Assembly (NCBI GenBank): GCA_035623255.1
Contig: DASPTU010000061.1
Coordinates: 20,977 to 84,976, forward strand
Length of the DNA stretch: 64,000 nt
Source of the DNA: JAFAGX01 sp035623255
GTDB taxonomy: Bacteria; Acidobacteriota; Terriglobia; Terriglobales; Acidobacteriaceae
Direction: 5' to 3'
Translations under genes and position numbers: made by a program
Notes under the pieces: model-generated
What the model was told of the DNA's origin: nothing
Databases searched by the model: none
Seen by the model: only the letters and a program-made list of their open reading frames with translations
Shown: positions 40,579 through 49,840 of the stretch, in pieces
Position numbering within the stretch: position 1 is the stretch's first letter
Layout: the number at the start of each line of letters is the position of its first letter

Positions 40579-42879
40579 ATGCCAATCTCACAGAAGGAAG
40601 CACTGGATTATCACGCGTTACCGAAGCCAGGCAAAATCGAAATCACCCCTACCAAGCCTTGTCGTACACAACGGGATTTGAGCCTTGCATACACCCCCGG
40701 GGTTGCCGAAGCTTGCCTGCAAATCAAGAGCAACCCACATGATGCTTTCAAGTACACCGGACGCGGCAACCTGGTCGCGGTAGTCTCAAACGGCACCGCC
40801 GTGTTGGGACTCGGCGATATCGGCGCCTTGGCGGGCAAACCCGTCATGGAAGGCAAAGCCGTGCTGTTCAAGCGCTTCGCCGATGTCAACGTGTTTGACA
40901 TCGAAGTAAACAGTCACAATCCGGACGATGTCATTAAAGTTTGCCAATTGCTGGAGCTGACCTTCGGCGGAATCAATCTGGAGGACATCAAAGCGCCGGA
41001 ATGTTTCTACATCGAAGAAACGTTGAAGAAAACCATGAAAATCCCGGTGTTCCACGATGACCAGCACGGCACCGCAATCATTACCGGCGCTGCGCTTCTG
41101 AATGCTGTGGAAATCGTTGGGAAGGATATCGGCAAGATTAAGGTGGTCTTCAATGGAGCCGGCGCTTCGGGCATTGCCTCGGCTGAGCACTATGTCCGGC
41201 TGGGAGTAAGGAAGGAAAACATCTTCTTCGTCGACACCAAAGGCGTGGTTTACGACGGACGTGCGGAGGGGATGAACCCGTACAAGCAGCGCTTCGCACA
41301 AAAGACCAATCAGCGTACGCTCGCGGAAGTTGTGAAAGATGCGGATGTGCTGGTAGGACTTTCGGTCAAGGGTGCGTTCACCCAGGACATGATCCGCAGC
41401 ATGGCCGCGAAGCCGATTGTGTTTGCGATGGCCAATCCGGATCCGGAGATCACATGGGACGACGCCCGTGCGGCACGCAAGGACATTCTGATGTGCACCG
41501 GCCGTTCTGACTACCCGAATCAGGTCAACAACGTTCTCGGATTCCCGTTTATCTTTCGGGGTGCCCTGGACGTACATGCAACCGCGATCAACGAAGAAAT
41601 GAAACTGGCTGCATCGCATGCGCTTGCAGCTTTGGCCAAGGAGGACGTGCCTGACTCCGTGTGCCGTGCGTACGGTGTCCAGCGGTTTGCCTTTGGGCCG
41701 GACTACATCATCCCTGCGCCGTTTGATCCCCGTGTTCTGGTGTGGGAAGCGTCAGCGGTGGCAAAAGCAGCCATGGAGACAGGCGTGGCTCTGGAGCCCG
41801 TGGACATTCACGAATACCGCGAGCAGTTGGAGACGCGTCTGGGCAAAGCGCATGAGGTGATGCGCATTGTGATTCACAAGGCGCAGGCCAAACCGAAACG
41901 CGTGGTATTTCCGGAAGGCGAGAATGAGAAAGTTCTGCGCGCCTCCCACATACTGGTGGATGAGAAAATCGCCAGACCCATTCTGCTGGGCAACGAAGCC
42001 ACGATTCGTGCTCGGGCAGCGGAACTTGCTCTGGCGCTGAATGGGACAGACATTGTGGACCCGAAAAACTCTCCGTGGCGCGAAGTCTACGTGCAGGAGT
42101 TGTATTGGCTCCGGCAGCGTCGAGGCGTGACATTGAGCGAAGCGCGCGAGTTGATCGACAATCGCAATGTGTTCGGCTCGCTGATGGTCCACATGGGAGA
42201 CGCCGATGCTCTGGTCTCCGGTGTGACACAGCACTATCCGGACACGATTCGACCGGCACTGCAAATCATTAAAGTGCGCGAAGGGGTGCATAAAGTCTCC
42301 GGACTTTACGTACTGATCACGCGGAAAGGCGACATGCTGTTCCTGGCAGATTGCTCGGTGAATGTTGAGCCGACGGCGGAGGACCTGGCGGAAATCGCAG
42401 TTTGTGCCGCTGAAGCCGCTCGCCGTTTCGACGTTGTGCCGCGGGTTGCAATGTTGTCTTTCTCCAACTTCGGCAGCACGGATCATCCACTCTGCCAGAA
42501 GATGCGGCGCGCCACTGAACTGGTGAAGCAACGTGATCCGTCGCTTATCATTGACGGCGAAATGATGGCGGACACAGCCGTGGTGCCCGAAATCCTGGAG
42601 CGGGATTATCCCTTCTCAGCGCTGAAGGGCGGTGCAAACGTACTGATATTCCCCGACCTCGGTTCGGCGAATGTCGCGTATAAGCTGTTGATGCGGGTAG
42701 GCGGAGCGGACGCGATTGGGCCGATTCTGCTGGGGCTGAGCAAACCCGCGTACGTGCTCCCGCGGGGTGCCGAAGTGGAGGAAATCGTTAACATCACAGC
42801 TCTTGCCGTCGTGGATGCGGAGGAAAGCCATCCGAAGCTCATCCAGGAAAGCGGCAAGATCTTCGTAGGAACCGACTGA
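40579..42879 (+). CDS. maeB: NADP-dependent malic enzyme fused to a phosphotransacetylase domain
   Basis: 766 residues, similar in length to E. coli MaeB (759). N-terminal malic domain about 1-160 (SLAYTPGVAEACLQI, DDQHGTAIITGAALLNAVEI), NAD(P)-binding domain about 165-400 (VVFNGAGASGIASAEHY), then a PTA_PTB domain about 430-766 (RVVFPEGENEKVLRASHILVD, ending FVGTD). It decarboxylates malate to pyruvate with NADPH formation. In MaeB the PTA part is generally regulatory. It is 36 bp downstream of rocD and closed by a strong terminator. Confidence 0.93.
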   Translation: MPISQKEALDYHALPKPGKIEITPTKPCRTQRDLSLAYTPGVAEACLQIKSNPHDAFKYTGRGNLVAVVSNGTAVLGLGDIGALAGKPVMEGKAVLFKRFADVNVFDIEVNSHNPDDVIKVCQLLELTFGGINLEDIKAPECFYIEETLKKTMKIPVFHDDQHGTAIITGAALLNAVEIVGKDIGKIKVVFNGAGASGIASAEHYVRLGVRKENIFFVDTKGVVYDGRAEGMNPYKQRFAQKTNQRTLAEVVKDADVLVGLSVKGAFTQDMIRSMAAKPIVFAMANPDPEITWDDARAARKDILMCTGRSDYPNQVNNVLGFPFIFRGALDVHATAINEEMKLAASHALAALAKEDVPDSVCRAYGVQRFAFGPDYIIPAPFDPRVLVWEASAVAKAAMETGVALEPVDIHEYREQLETRLGKAHEVMRIVIHKAQAKPKRVVFPEGENEKVLRASHILVDEKIARPILLGNEATIRARAAELALALNGTDIVDPKNSPWREVYVQELYWLRQRRGVTLSEARELIDNRNVFGSLMVHMGDADALVSGVTQHYPDTIRPALQIIKVREGVHKVSGLYVLITRKGDMLFLADCSVNVEPTAEDLAEIAVCAAEAARRFDVVPRVAMLSFSNFGSTDHPLCQKMRRATELVKQRDPSLIIDGEMMADTAVVPEILERDYPFSALKGGANVLIFPDLGSANVAYKLLMRVGGADAIGPILLGLSKPAYVLPRGAEVEEIVNITALAVVDAEESHPKLIQESGKIFVGTD

Positions 42880-42889
42880 GCAGCAATTC

Positions 42890-42933
42890 AAAATGGCCGG
42901 AGCATCGATGAGCAAATCTCCGGCCATTTTTTA
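42890..42933 (+). terminator. Rho-independent terminator after maeB
   Basis: AAAATGGCCGGAG and CTCCGGCCATTTT are perfect inverted repeats separated by 15 nt and followed by more T residues. It lies 10 bp after the maeB stop and ends the cluster. Confidence 0.9.
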
Positions 42934-42959
42934 TTAGAATTGCGCAGACAAATCGATGA

Positions 42960-44285
42960 GTGTCTAATTCAAACGTGACGTACGACCTCACGCCTTCCAG
43001 GCAGTGGTTGGTTTTTGCCGCTTGCTTGCTGGTTTGCTTCGGAGTGTGGCGCTGGGCCGAGCGCATCCTTGTACCTGCGAATACCTTCGCGGCAGAGGCC
43101 AAAAGGGTTCCGATTGGCAACAATTCTGACCTTTATCCGAGGTGGTATGGCGCTCACGAATTGTTGCTCCATCACCGCAGTCCGTACAGCACGCAGGTGA
43201 CGCGGGAGATACAGCAGGGCTTCTACGGACGCGAACTCGACTCTCGCAATCCTAACGATCCGACGGACCAGGTCGCTTTCGCGTATCCGGTCTATTTGGT
43301 GTTTTTGCTTGCTCCGACGCTCAACTGGCCTTTCACCACGGTACAAGTAATTTCTCGATGGCTGGCATGTTTCGGCATCGCTGCGACGGTGCCGGCGTGG
43401 ATGTACGCGATCGGCATCAGAACCAAACCGGTATTTGTGCTATCGGGCATGGTGCTGGCAATCAGCACATACCCGGCGGTGCTCGAGTTCCACATGCAGA
43501 ACCTCGCCGCGCTGGTGGCGATTTTGTTGGCGGCCGCTGCGGTGGCTGCAACTCGTAATTACTTTTCGCTGAGCGGATTTTTTCTGGCCCTGTCGACAAT
43601 CAAGCCCCAACTCTCAGTCTTGTTTGTATTGTGCTTTCTGGTTTGGGTGATCGCGCGCTGGCGGGAGCGCAAAGGCCTCGTGCTGAGTTTCGCCGTAACG
43701 ACGGTTGGGCTGGTGATAGCGGGCGAGGCGGTCTTGCCGCATTGGATACCGCAGTTCGTACGGGCTGTTCGCGCCTACGGAATCTACACGACAGATCCAT
43801 CAATTTTGCAGTTCATTTTCGGACCAACACTCTCCTGGGCGGTCGCGGCGGCGCTGTGTGGCGCTCTACTGATCGTCAGTTGGCGATACAGCAAATGTGC
43901 AGCTGGCTCAAGGACTTTTGGCTGGCTCTTGGCTTCGGCCGCAACCGTGACTCTCGCCATATCTCCCGTAACGGCCTACAACCAGGTTCTTCTCGTAGCT
44001 CCACTTTTGTTTTTATTTTTTGAGCTGAACAGCATTGCAGGTCCAGCAACGCGTGCCCTGACGAAAGCAACTTTCGCATGCCTGGGCTGGCAATGGTTCA
44101 GTGCCGTGATCCTCGCGGTCTGCTCTCTGTTTGTTGCGCCCGAGCGATTGTATGCATTCGCAAGGGTACCGGTGTGGACTTTGATTGCCTTGCCGCCTGT
44201 CACTTTACTGGCAATCGCGGCAAGCGCCAGTACCCTGCAGCTCAAGGAACCTGGTCCACAAGACCTTGCCGCACCCCATGTATGA
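42960..44285 (+). CDS. Polytopic membrane protein, glycosyltransferase family 87 / DUF2029 type
   Basis: 441 residues with about ten membrane helices. After the first helix comes a large periplasmic loop (DLYPRWYGAHELLLHHRSPYS), the Asp-containing pattern of GT-C mannosyltransferases. Helices include AALVAILLAAAAVAATRNYFSLSGFFLALSTIKPQLSVLFVLC. GT87 enzymes use polyprenyl-phosphate sugars to make envelope glycans. GTG start at 42960 without a clear ribosome-binding site. The 3' end overlaps the convergent DinB gene by 44 bp. Confidence 0.8.
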   Translation: MSNSNVTYDLTPSRQWLVFAACLLVCFGVWRWAERILVPANTFAAEAKRVPIGNNSDLYPRWYGAHELLLHHRSPYSTQVTREIQQGFYGRELDSRNPNDPTDQVAFAYPVYLVFLLAPTLNWPFTTVQVISRWLACFGIAATVPAWMYAIGIRTKPVFVLSGMVLAISTYPAVLEFHMQNLAALVAILLAAAAVAATRNYFSLSGFFLALSTIKPQLSVLFVLCFLVWVIARWRERKGLVLSFAVTTVGLVIAGEAVLPHWIPQFVRAVRAYGIYTTDPSILQFIFGPTLSWAVAAALCGALLIVSWRYSKCAAGSRTFGWLLASAATVTLAISPVTAYNQVLLVAPLLFLFFELNSIAGPATRALTKATFACLGWQWFSAVILAVCSLFVAPERLYAFARVPVWTLIALPPVTLLAIAASASTLQLKEPGPQDLAAPHV

Positions 44286-44718
44286 AATCGGTGTTAGGCG
44301 GACTGAACCCTGCGGCGCGCATATCAGCAGCGATCTGTCCCCGGTGATAAGCGGAGTGCAGGATGACGTGCATCAGTATGTCTTGGACTTCGCTGGTCCA
44401 GTTCTCGCCTTTGGTGTTCTTGTAGGTAAGCGGACGGAAGAGGTCCTGTTCCCGGATTGAACCCAAATAGGTCTTCCAAAGTCTGGCTATTTCCTCAAGT
44501 TCTGGTTCACACCGCGCTAAATTGAATTCAGGCCAGACCGGATGGGTCTGCGTCTCATGGCGCAGGCGTTCCAGCCACAGGCGCTCGGCGGAGAGAATAT
44601 GTGCCAGAAATCGCAGCGAGCGCGCCGGCGGGGCATCCAATTTGCACAATGCGTTCACCACCTCGCGATTAGCCCAGGCGTCGTAGGAAAAAAGCCGCCG
44701 AATATATCTCAAGTCCAT
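44242..44718 (-). CDS. DinB-family protein
   Basis: About 158 residues from ATG 44718; the open frame runs further up but that part lacks resemblance. Four-helix bundle with the family's three metal-binding His: FLAHILSAE and HSAYHRGQIA; the start RRLFSYDAWANREV is also typical. DinB/YfiT-like proteins are often thiol-dependent transferases or stress proteins; the role here is unknown. A possible TATAGT box sits near 44742-44747 on the minus strand. Confidence 0.85.
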   Translation of the reverse strand: MDLRYIRRLFSYDAWANREVVNALCKLDAPPARSLRFLAHILSAERLWLERLRHETQTHPVWPEFNLARCEPELEEIARLWKTYLGSIREQDLFRPLTYKNTKGENWTSEVQDILMHVILHSAYHRGQIAADMRAAGFSPPNTDFIHGVRQGLVDQVP

Positions 44719-44896
44719 GTCGCGTGTGTTGACGGCAATACTATAAAGCCACTTCTTTTGATTCAGCAAATCTGATAACCGTCGCGCGTCTACGCAGCGA
44801 AGTCGTTCGGGAACAAACAGTTTCATCTGATGCAACTTGGACTGCGCGATCGGGTTACTTCTATTGTTGTCGATTCCATAGACGGAGAAATAACTC

Positions 44897-45244
44897 TTGA
44901 AGATACGTGCCAGATTTCTCTCCTTGGTTGTGGTTGCAGCCGCTGTACTGTTGCTCGCGGGTTGCCCGCCGCGTGAGAGCATCGCGAAGATTAACCGCGA
45001 TCCCGGCCGTTATTCGGGCAGAGAAATAACGATTGCCGGGCGCGTCATTGATTCTTACGGCGCGATGGGGCGAGGGGCCTTCCTGATCGATGATCATACC
45101 GGCAGCATGTGGGTACTGACAGGGCATTACGGGGTTCCCGGTACTGGGGCTAAGGTTGCAGTGAGTGGCTACATTGAACAGGGCTTTACGATGGGTGGAC
45201 GCAACTTCGCTACTGTCCTGCGCGAGACAGAACGCCGGCAGTGA
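44897..45244 (+). CDS. Small lipoprotein with an OB-fold-like domain
   Basis: 115 residues from TTG 44897, with GGAG 9 nt upstream. A lipobox (VLLLAGCPP) puts the acylated Cys near residue 23. The mature part has a beta-barrel-like pattern: ITIAGRVIDSYGAMGRGAFLIDDHTGSMWVLTG and TKVAVSGYIEQGF-like strands. Small OB-fold lipoproteins of this sort are common but of unknown function. Divergent from DinB. Confidence 0.75.
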   Translation: MKIRARFLSLVVVAAAVLLLAGCPPRESIAKINRDPGRYSGREITIAGRVIDSYGAMGRGAFLIDDHTGSMWVLTGHYGVPGTGAKVAVSGYIEQGFTMGGRNFATVLRETERRQ

Positions 45245-45389
45245 GTGGGAATCACCCTGGATTCGTCGGGTTATTTTCTGAGGTAGTGCCACGTCTTTCT
45301 GCTTCAGTTTTTGAGCTTCTGTTACCATCCTGTCAGCGTCGATCACGCTTATCAGCACAATTCTCGGAACGACGCTGACGGTGCCTTGA

Positions 45390-47321
45390 ATGCCTCTCAC
45401 CTCGACCGACTGGCTCGTAATCATCGGCTATCTTCTGATTAATCTGCTGATCAGCATTTACTATCGGCGACGCGCCAGCGGAAATACGGAGGAATTTTTC
45501 ATTTCCGGCCGCGAAGTGTCGTGGTGGCTGGCCGGTACATCCATGGTTGCGACCACCTTTGCCGCTGATACTCCCCTGCTCGTTTCCGGCCTCGTGGCCA
45601 AGTCAGGCATAGCAGGCAACTGGATCTGGTGGGGTCTGTGTGTCGGCGGCATGTTGACGGTATTCTTCTTCGCACGCTATTGGCGGCGCGCAGAAATTTT
45701 GACCGACGTCCAGTTCGTGGAGATGCGTTACGGCGGCAAACCTGCCGCTTTCTTGCGCGGATTCAAAGCGGTTTATCTCGGATTGTTTATGAACTGCTTC
45801 ATCCTGGGTTGGGTCACCCAGGCAATGATCAACATCATTACCGTTTTGCTTGGGCCTGCAATTGCTGAAGGGCGAGTCGTTCAACTCGCCGGCGTTCCCT
45901 ACACGCTTGGAAACCCGCACACTACTTCACTGCTGATCTGCATCTTCATCATCATTCCTTTCACCGGGCTGTACACGTTCATCGGCGGCCTGTGGGGCGT
46001 TCTGGTCACGGATCTTTTTCAATTTGTCCTTAAGATGACGATGATTATCGCCTTGGCCTGGGTGGCAGTTGCGAAGCTGGGAGGTATGGACGCGCTACAA
46101 GCGCACCTGCAGACAGTCGAAAACAGCGTGCGGCAAACGGGCGTTCAGACCGGCGATCCGTTGGCCTTCTTGCCCGACTTTCACCTGGGATTCATGAGTA
46201 ATGCGCTGTGGACATTGCCGGTGCTGACCTTCTTCGTTTACCTCTGCATGCAATGGTGGCTGGCATGGTATCCGGGCGCTGAGCCTGGTGGCGGAGGATA
46301 TGTGGCACAGCGAATGTTCAGCGCCAAAGACGAAAAGAATTCTCTCGGGGCCACTCTGTGGTTCAACATCGCACATTACGCTCTGCGGCCATGGCCATGG
46401 ATCGTCACCGGATTGGTAGCGATCGCGGTTTACTCTCCCAATGGCGGCATCCATCCGAATGCTGCGTTCGCGCAGAACCCGGAGCAAGGTTACGTGATGG
46501 TGCTGCGCGATTACCTGCCTCCAGCTTTGCGCGGGCTCATGGTCGCGGCTTTCCTTGCGGCCTTCATGTCCACGGTCGGGACGCAGTTAAATTGGGGCTG
46601 CTCTTACTTGGTCAACGATCTTTACAAGCGGTTCCTGGTTCGCAACGCGAGCGAAAAGCATTACGTGCTGATCAGCAAGATTTTTACGGTTTTCCTGGTG
46701 CTTGCGAGCGGTTACACGGCCATGCAGCTCACCTCGATCAAGCAGGGTTGGGACCTGGTCTTGAATATCGGGTTCGGAACTGGTGCGGTCTACATCTTGC
46801 GGTGGTACTGGTGGCGAATCAACGCCTGGAGCGAAATTTCTGCCATGATCGCCGCAGCGGCGATGACACTTGCGCTTCACAGGGTGCAATTCACGGGTAA
46901 TAGCGCGGTCGTGTACGCCAAAAGCGCGCTGATTACGGGCGGGGTTACTACGGTTGTTTGGATCATCACAACCTTCACCACGCGGCCGGAGTCTGAGCAG
47001 ACCCTGGTGACCTTCTACCGGCGCGTGCATCCAACGGTCTATGGATGGAAACACGTGGCTAAACTCGTACCTGAATTGCCGGAAATCCGCGATCTGAGCA
47101 GCAACGCCTTTGATTGGATCATGGGGATCGTTCTGGTTTATGGATGCCTGTTCGGAATCGGCAAGCTTGTCTTCCAACAGTGGTTCTGGGGAGTACTGTT
47201 GTTGCTTATCGCCGGTGGCGCGGGCTACCTGATTTTCTGGGATCTGTCGCGCCGCGGTTGGGCCACGCTGTCTGGGGCGGAAAGAACTGTGCCGGCTGGA
47301 AGTACGGCCCATGCGGACTAG
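45390..47321 (+). CDS. Sodium:solute symporter family protein
   Basis: 643 residues with about 13-14 membrane helices. SSS motifs: FFISGREVSWWLAGTSMVATTFAADTPLL at the start (note the Thr/Ser ions-binding region), GLYTFIGGLWGVLVTDLFQFVLKM, and AAFLAAFMSTVGTQLNWGCSYLVNDLYKRF. It imports a sugar, amino acid or carboxylate with Na+; the family does not reveal which. It ends 44 bp before the DUF2911 gene, possibly co-transcribed. Confidence 0.88.
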   Translation: MPLTSTDWLVIIGYLLINLLISIYYRRRASGNTEEFFISGREVSWWLAGTSMVATTFAADTPLLVSGLVAKSGIAGNWIWWGLCVGGMLTVFFFARYWRRAEILTDVQFVEMRYGGKPAAFLRGFKAVYLGLFMNCFILGWVTQAMINIITVLLGPAIAEGRVVQLAGVPYTLGNPHTTSLLICIFIIIPFTGLYTFIGGLWGVLVTDLFQFVLKMTMIIALAWVAVAKLGGMDALQAHLQTVENSVRQTGVQTGDPLAFLPDFHLGFMSNALWTLPVLTFFVYLCMQWWLAWYPGAEPGGGGYVAQRMFSAKDEKNSLGATLWFNIAHYALRPWPWIVTGLVAIAVYSPNGGIHPNAAFAQNPEQGYVMVLRDYLPPALRGLMVAAFLAAFMSTVGTQLNWGCSYLVNDLYKRFLVRNASEKHYVLISKIFTVFLVLASGYTAMQLTSIKQGWDLVLNIGFGTGAVYILRWYWWRINAWSEISAMIAAAAMTLALHRVQFTGNSAVVYAKSALITGGVTTVVWIITTFTTRPESEQTLVTFYRRVHPTVYGWKHVAKLVPELPEIRDLSSNAFDWIMGIVLVYGCLFGIGKLVFQQWFWGVLLLLIAGGAGYLIFWDLSRRGWATLSGAERTVPAGSTAHAD

Positions 47322-47365
47322 AACGTGCCGATCACGGCTTTATGAATTCTGAAAGGAGAACCCTC

Positions 47366-47905
47366 GTGCACAAACGCTTCGCAGTTTTCACATTGATTAC
47401 TCTTTGCGGCTCGCTGGCATTGGCCCAAATGTCGAAAGACAACAGCAAACGTCCAAGCCCGCCAGCGCAGGCCCAATGCAAGTTCGCAAACGGCAAAACT
47501 ATAACGATCGATTACTCGAGTCCGCGAATGAAAGGCCGCACCATCTTTGGGGGTCTGGTCCCTTACGGTGAGGTATGGCGTACCGGAGCGAATGACGCTA
47601 CCACATTCGTGACCACGGCAGACCTCAACGCAGGCAACTTAAAGATCCCTGCCGGAAACTACACCATTTTCACGGTTCCTAATCAGGATAAGTGGACGCT
47701 GATCATCAACAAGAAAACCGGGGAATGGGGTATTCCTTATAAGTACGAGTCGGACGAACTGGGCCGGGTAGATATGATGGTTTCGCAGACTTCGTCACCA
47801 GTGGAAAATTTCACAATCGCCTTCGACCAGAAAGGCAGTAAGTGCGCGATGAGCTTGAGCTGGGAAACGACCAAAGCCACTGCCGAATTCAGCGAAGCCA
47901 AGTAG
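47366..47905 (+). CDS. Exported DUF2911 protein
   Basis: 179 residues from GTG 47366, chosen because AAGGAGA stands 9-10 nt upstream; ATG 47342 and an earlier frame are alternatives. Signal peptide (VFTLITLCGSLALAQ), then a DUF2911 domain: ITIDYSSPRMKGRTIFGGLVPYGEVWRTGANDATTF, KIPAGNYTIFTVPNQDKW, ending LSWETTKATAEF. Found widely in Acidobacteriota and Bacteroidota; function unknown. Confidence 0.87.
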   Translation: MHKRFAVFTLITLCGSLALAQMSKDNSKRPSPPAQAQCKFANGKTITIDYSSPRMKGRTIFGGLVPYGEVWRTGANDATTFVTTADLNAGNLKIPAGNYTIFTVPNQDKWTLIINKKTGEWGIPYKYESDELGRVDMMVSQTSSPVENFTIAFDQKGSKCAMSLSWETTKATAEFSEAK

Positions 47906-47910
47906 CCGGT

Positions 47911-49752
47911 CTACTGGGCGAGCAGTTCATCCGCAAGCTGCGGAAGTCGATTGAAGTCGGTGGACAGCCGCTTTGCCGCTTGCAAGGCGGTTCTTGATTC
48001 TTCCCCGCGTCCCTCGGCTTGCAACACACGCGCCAGGAGGTAATAGGCTAAGTCGGTAGGTTGAGCCGCAATGCTATTGGAGTAATCCTGGATCGCTTCC
48101 TCGGAATCTTCCGAGGCCTCAGCCAGAAGACCCAGGCCCAGCCAGGCGCGAAAACTGCGGGGCTTGAGCTGAATTGCCGCCTCGAAGCTTTGTCTGGCGT
48201 GAAGGTCATCTCCGAGTTGACGATAACAGTAGCCCAGGTCGGAAAGGCCGCTGGCCCGCAGCCGGATATCATTGGTCTCGACGAGCAATACAGAGAGTTG
48301 CGCGATCGCCTGAGTAATATTGCCTCGGCGTTGCTCATCAGCCGCAAGGTTGAGGCGGCTCATTGGATCTGAGGGCTCAATTGCAGCAGCCCGGCGGAAA
48401 TGCACCATCGCTTCGTCGATTCGTCCCTCTTCGATCAGCGCGCCTCCCAGGTTATCCTCAGCGATGAAGTTGGGCGGGGTGACTTGTATCGCATGCGACC
48501 ACAGCGTCACATTGTCGCCCCAGAGGGCGAGCTGGCGATGCGCGACGATGGCTAGAGCGCATATAGAGATTGTGCCCGCTGCCGCGAGCCATCTGGGCGA
48601 GAGGTGATACAACTCCGCCCACCCCGTGATGCCCCAGCAAACAATGATGAAGAGGCCAATGAACGGCAAGTATGCGTATCGGTCTGCCATGGCCTGATTC
48701 CCAACCTGGACAAATCCAATCATCGGAACCAGCGTGCCTATAAACCAGAACCATCCCACCAGCAGATACCGATGACGGCGTTCTGCGACCACCCAGCCAG
48801 TAACTGCTAACAGTAAAACTGTGGCGGAGAGAGTTTGCCAAAGCGGCAGAGAATCGCCGGCGTGCGGATAGATCGGGGAGAGATGCGAGGGCCAGAAAGC
48901 TTTTCCAAAATAGCGAGCGTAAGAAACGGCAGCATTCTCCAGACGGATGAGAATCGGATATTGCACAATTGAGCGGACGGCCTCGCCAGCTTCTTGGGCT
49001 TTCACCGTGATCACCGCACTGATCAGGGAAAGCATGATGAGCGGCACTTTTTCCAGGAACAACCGGGACAGTTGGGCGGCTTTGTAGGTGTTGAATGCGG
49101 TCCGTCTTAGCGGCCAATAGTCCCAGAGCAGGAGGACGAAAGGCAGAGTGATGATCATGGGCTTGGCCATGAGCCCGCATGCAAATGAGACCAGGACGGC
49201 AAGATAACGAATTGGCGACGGATTCTTCACGTAGCGTTGGTAGGCTGCGAGAGCCAGAAGAAAGAACAACATGCTCAGCAGATTCTTTCGCTCGGCGATC
49301 CACGCGACCGATCCGACATTGATGGGATGAATTGCGAAAAGCATTGCGACCATCCAACTGCGGCCGGTAGCTCCCGTCGCCTGCCAGAGCAAGCAGAACA
49401 GTAGCAGAGAACTAAGCGAGTGAAGCAATACATTCACATAGTGGGGACCTGCTGGATTCAAGCCAAAAAGTTGGCAATCGAGGGCATGAGACAGCCAAGT
49501 CAGTGGATGCCAGTTCGCTTCATCGAAACTGGTGAACGCCCACTTGACGGTTTCCCACTGCAGCCCCGCCCGAACGTGAAGGTTGTCTGTGACATAGCGA
49601 TCGTCATCGTAATTGACGAAAGGATGCCGGCTCATGGGGTTGTCTAAGGCGAGAGTCGCCAAGATAAGCAGCAGGCCGAGAACAACATTCCGCTTCCCTG
49701 GGGAAGAAAAGAGAGCAAGGTTTGTAATTTGAACTGTTGCGGGAGCAGCCAC
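47911..49752 (-). CDS. Membrane protein with C-terminal TPRs (TMTC/PMT-like)
   Basis: 613 residues. About ten membrane helices cover residues 20-410. The start FVNYDDDRYVTDNLHVRAGL and the following WHPLTWLSHALDCQLFG are typical of TMTC/DUF1736 proteins, in which a GT-C-like membrane domain is joined to TPRs. Residues about 425-600 form roughly four TPRs (IEPSDPMSRLNLAADEQ). Human TMTCs are O-mannosyltransferases; the bacterial versions are untested. Adjacent to gcvPB on the same strand, 88 bp away, but functionally unrelated. Confidence 0.8.
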   Translation of the reverse strand: MAAPATVQITNLALFSSPGKRNVVLGLLLILATLALDNPMSRHPFVNYDDDRYVTDNLHVRAGLQWETVKWAFTSFDEANWHPLTWLSHALDCQLFGLNPAGPHYVNVLLHSLSSLLLFCLLWQATGATGRSWMVAMLFAIHPINVGSVAWIAERKNLLSMLFFLLALAAYQRYVKNPSPIRYLAVLVSFACGLMAKPMIITLPFVLLLWDYWPLRRTAFNTYKAAQLSRLFLEKVPLIMLSLISAVITVKAQEAGEAVRSIVQYPILIRLENAAVSYARYFGKAFWPSHLSPIYPHAGDSLPLWQTLSATVLLLAVTGWVVAERRHRYLLVGWFWFIGTLVPMIGFVQVGNQAMADRYAYLPFIGLFIIVCWGITGWAELYHLSPRWLAAAGTISICALAIVAHRQLALWGDNVTLWSHAIQVTPPNFIAEDNLGGALIEEGRIDEAMVHFRRAAAIEPSDPMSRLNLAADEQRRGNITQAIAQLSVLLVETNDIRLRASGLSDLGYCYRQLGDDLHARQSFEAAIQLKPRSFRAWLGLGLLAEASEDSEEAIQDYSNSIAAQPTDLAYYLLARVLQAEGRGEESRTALQAAKRLSTDFNRLPQLADELLAQ

Positions 49753-49840
49753 TGAAAAGATTTAACCATAGAGAAGGCGCAAGACTGACCGATGCAGCTG
49801 CGACCCGTCACTCTTTCGTAACGTCAACCGAATATCAAAC

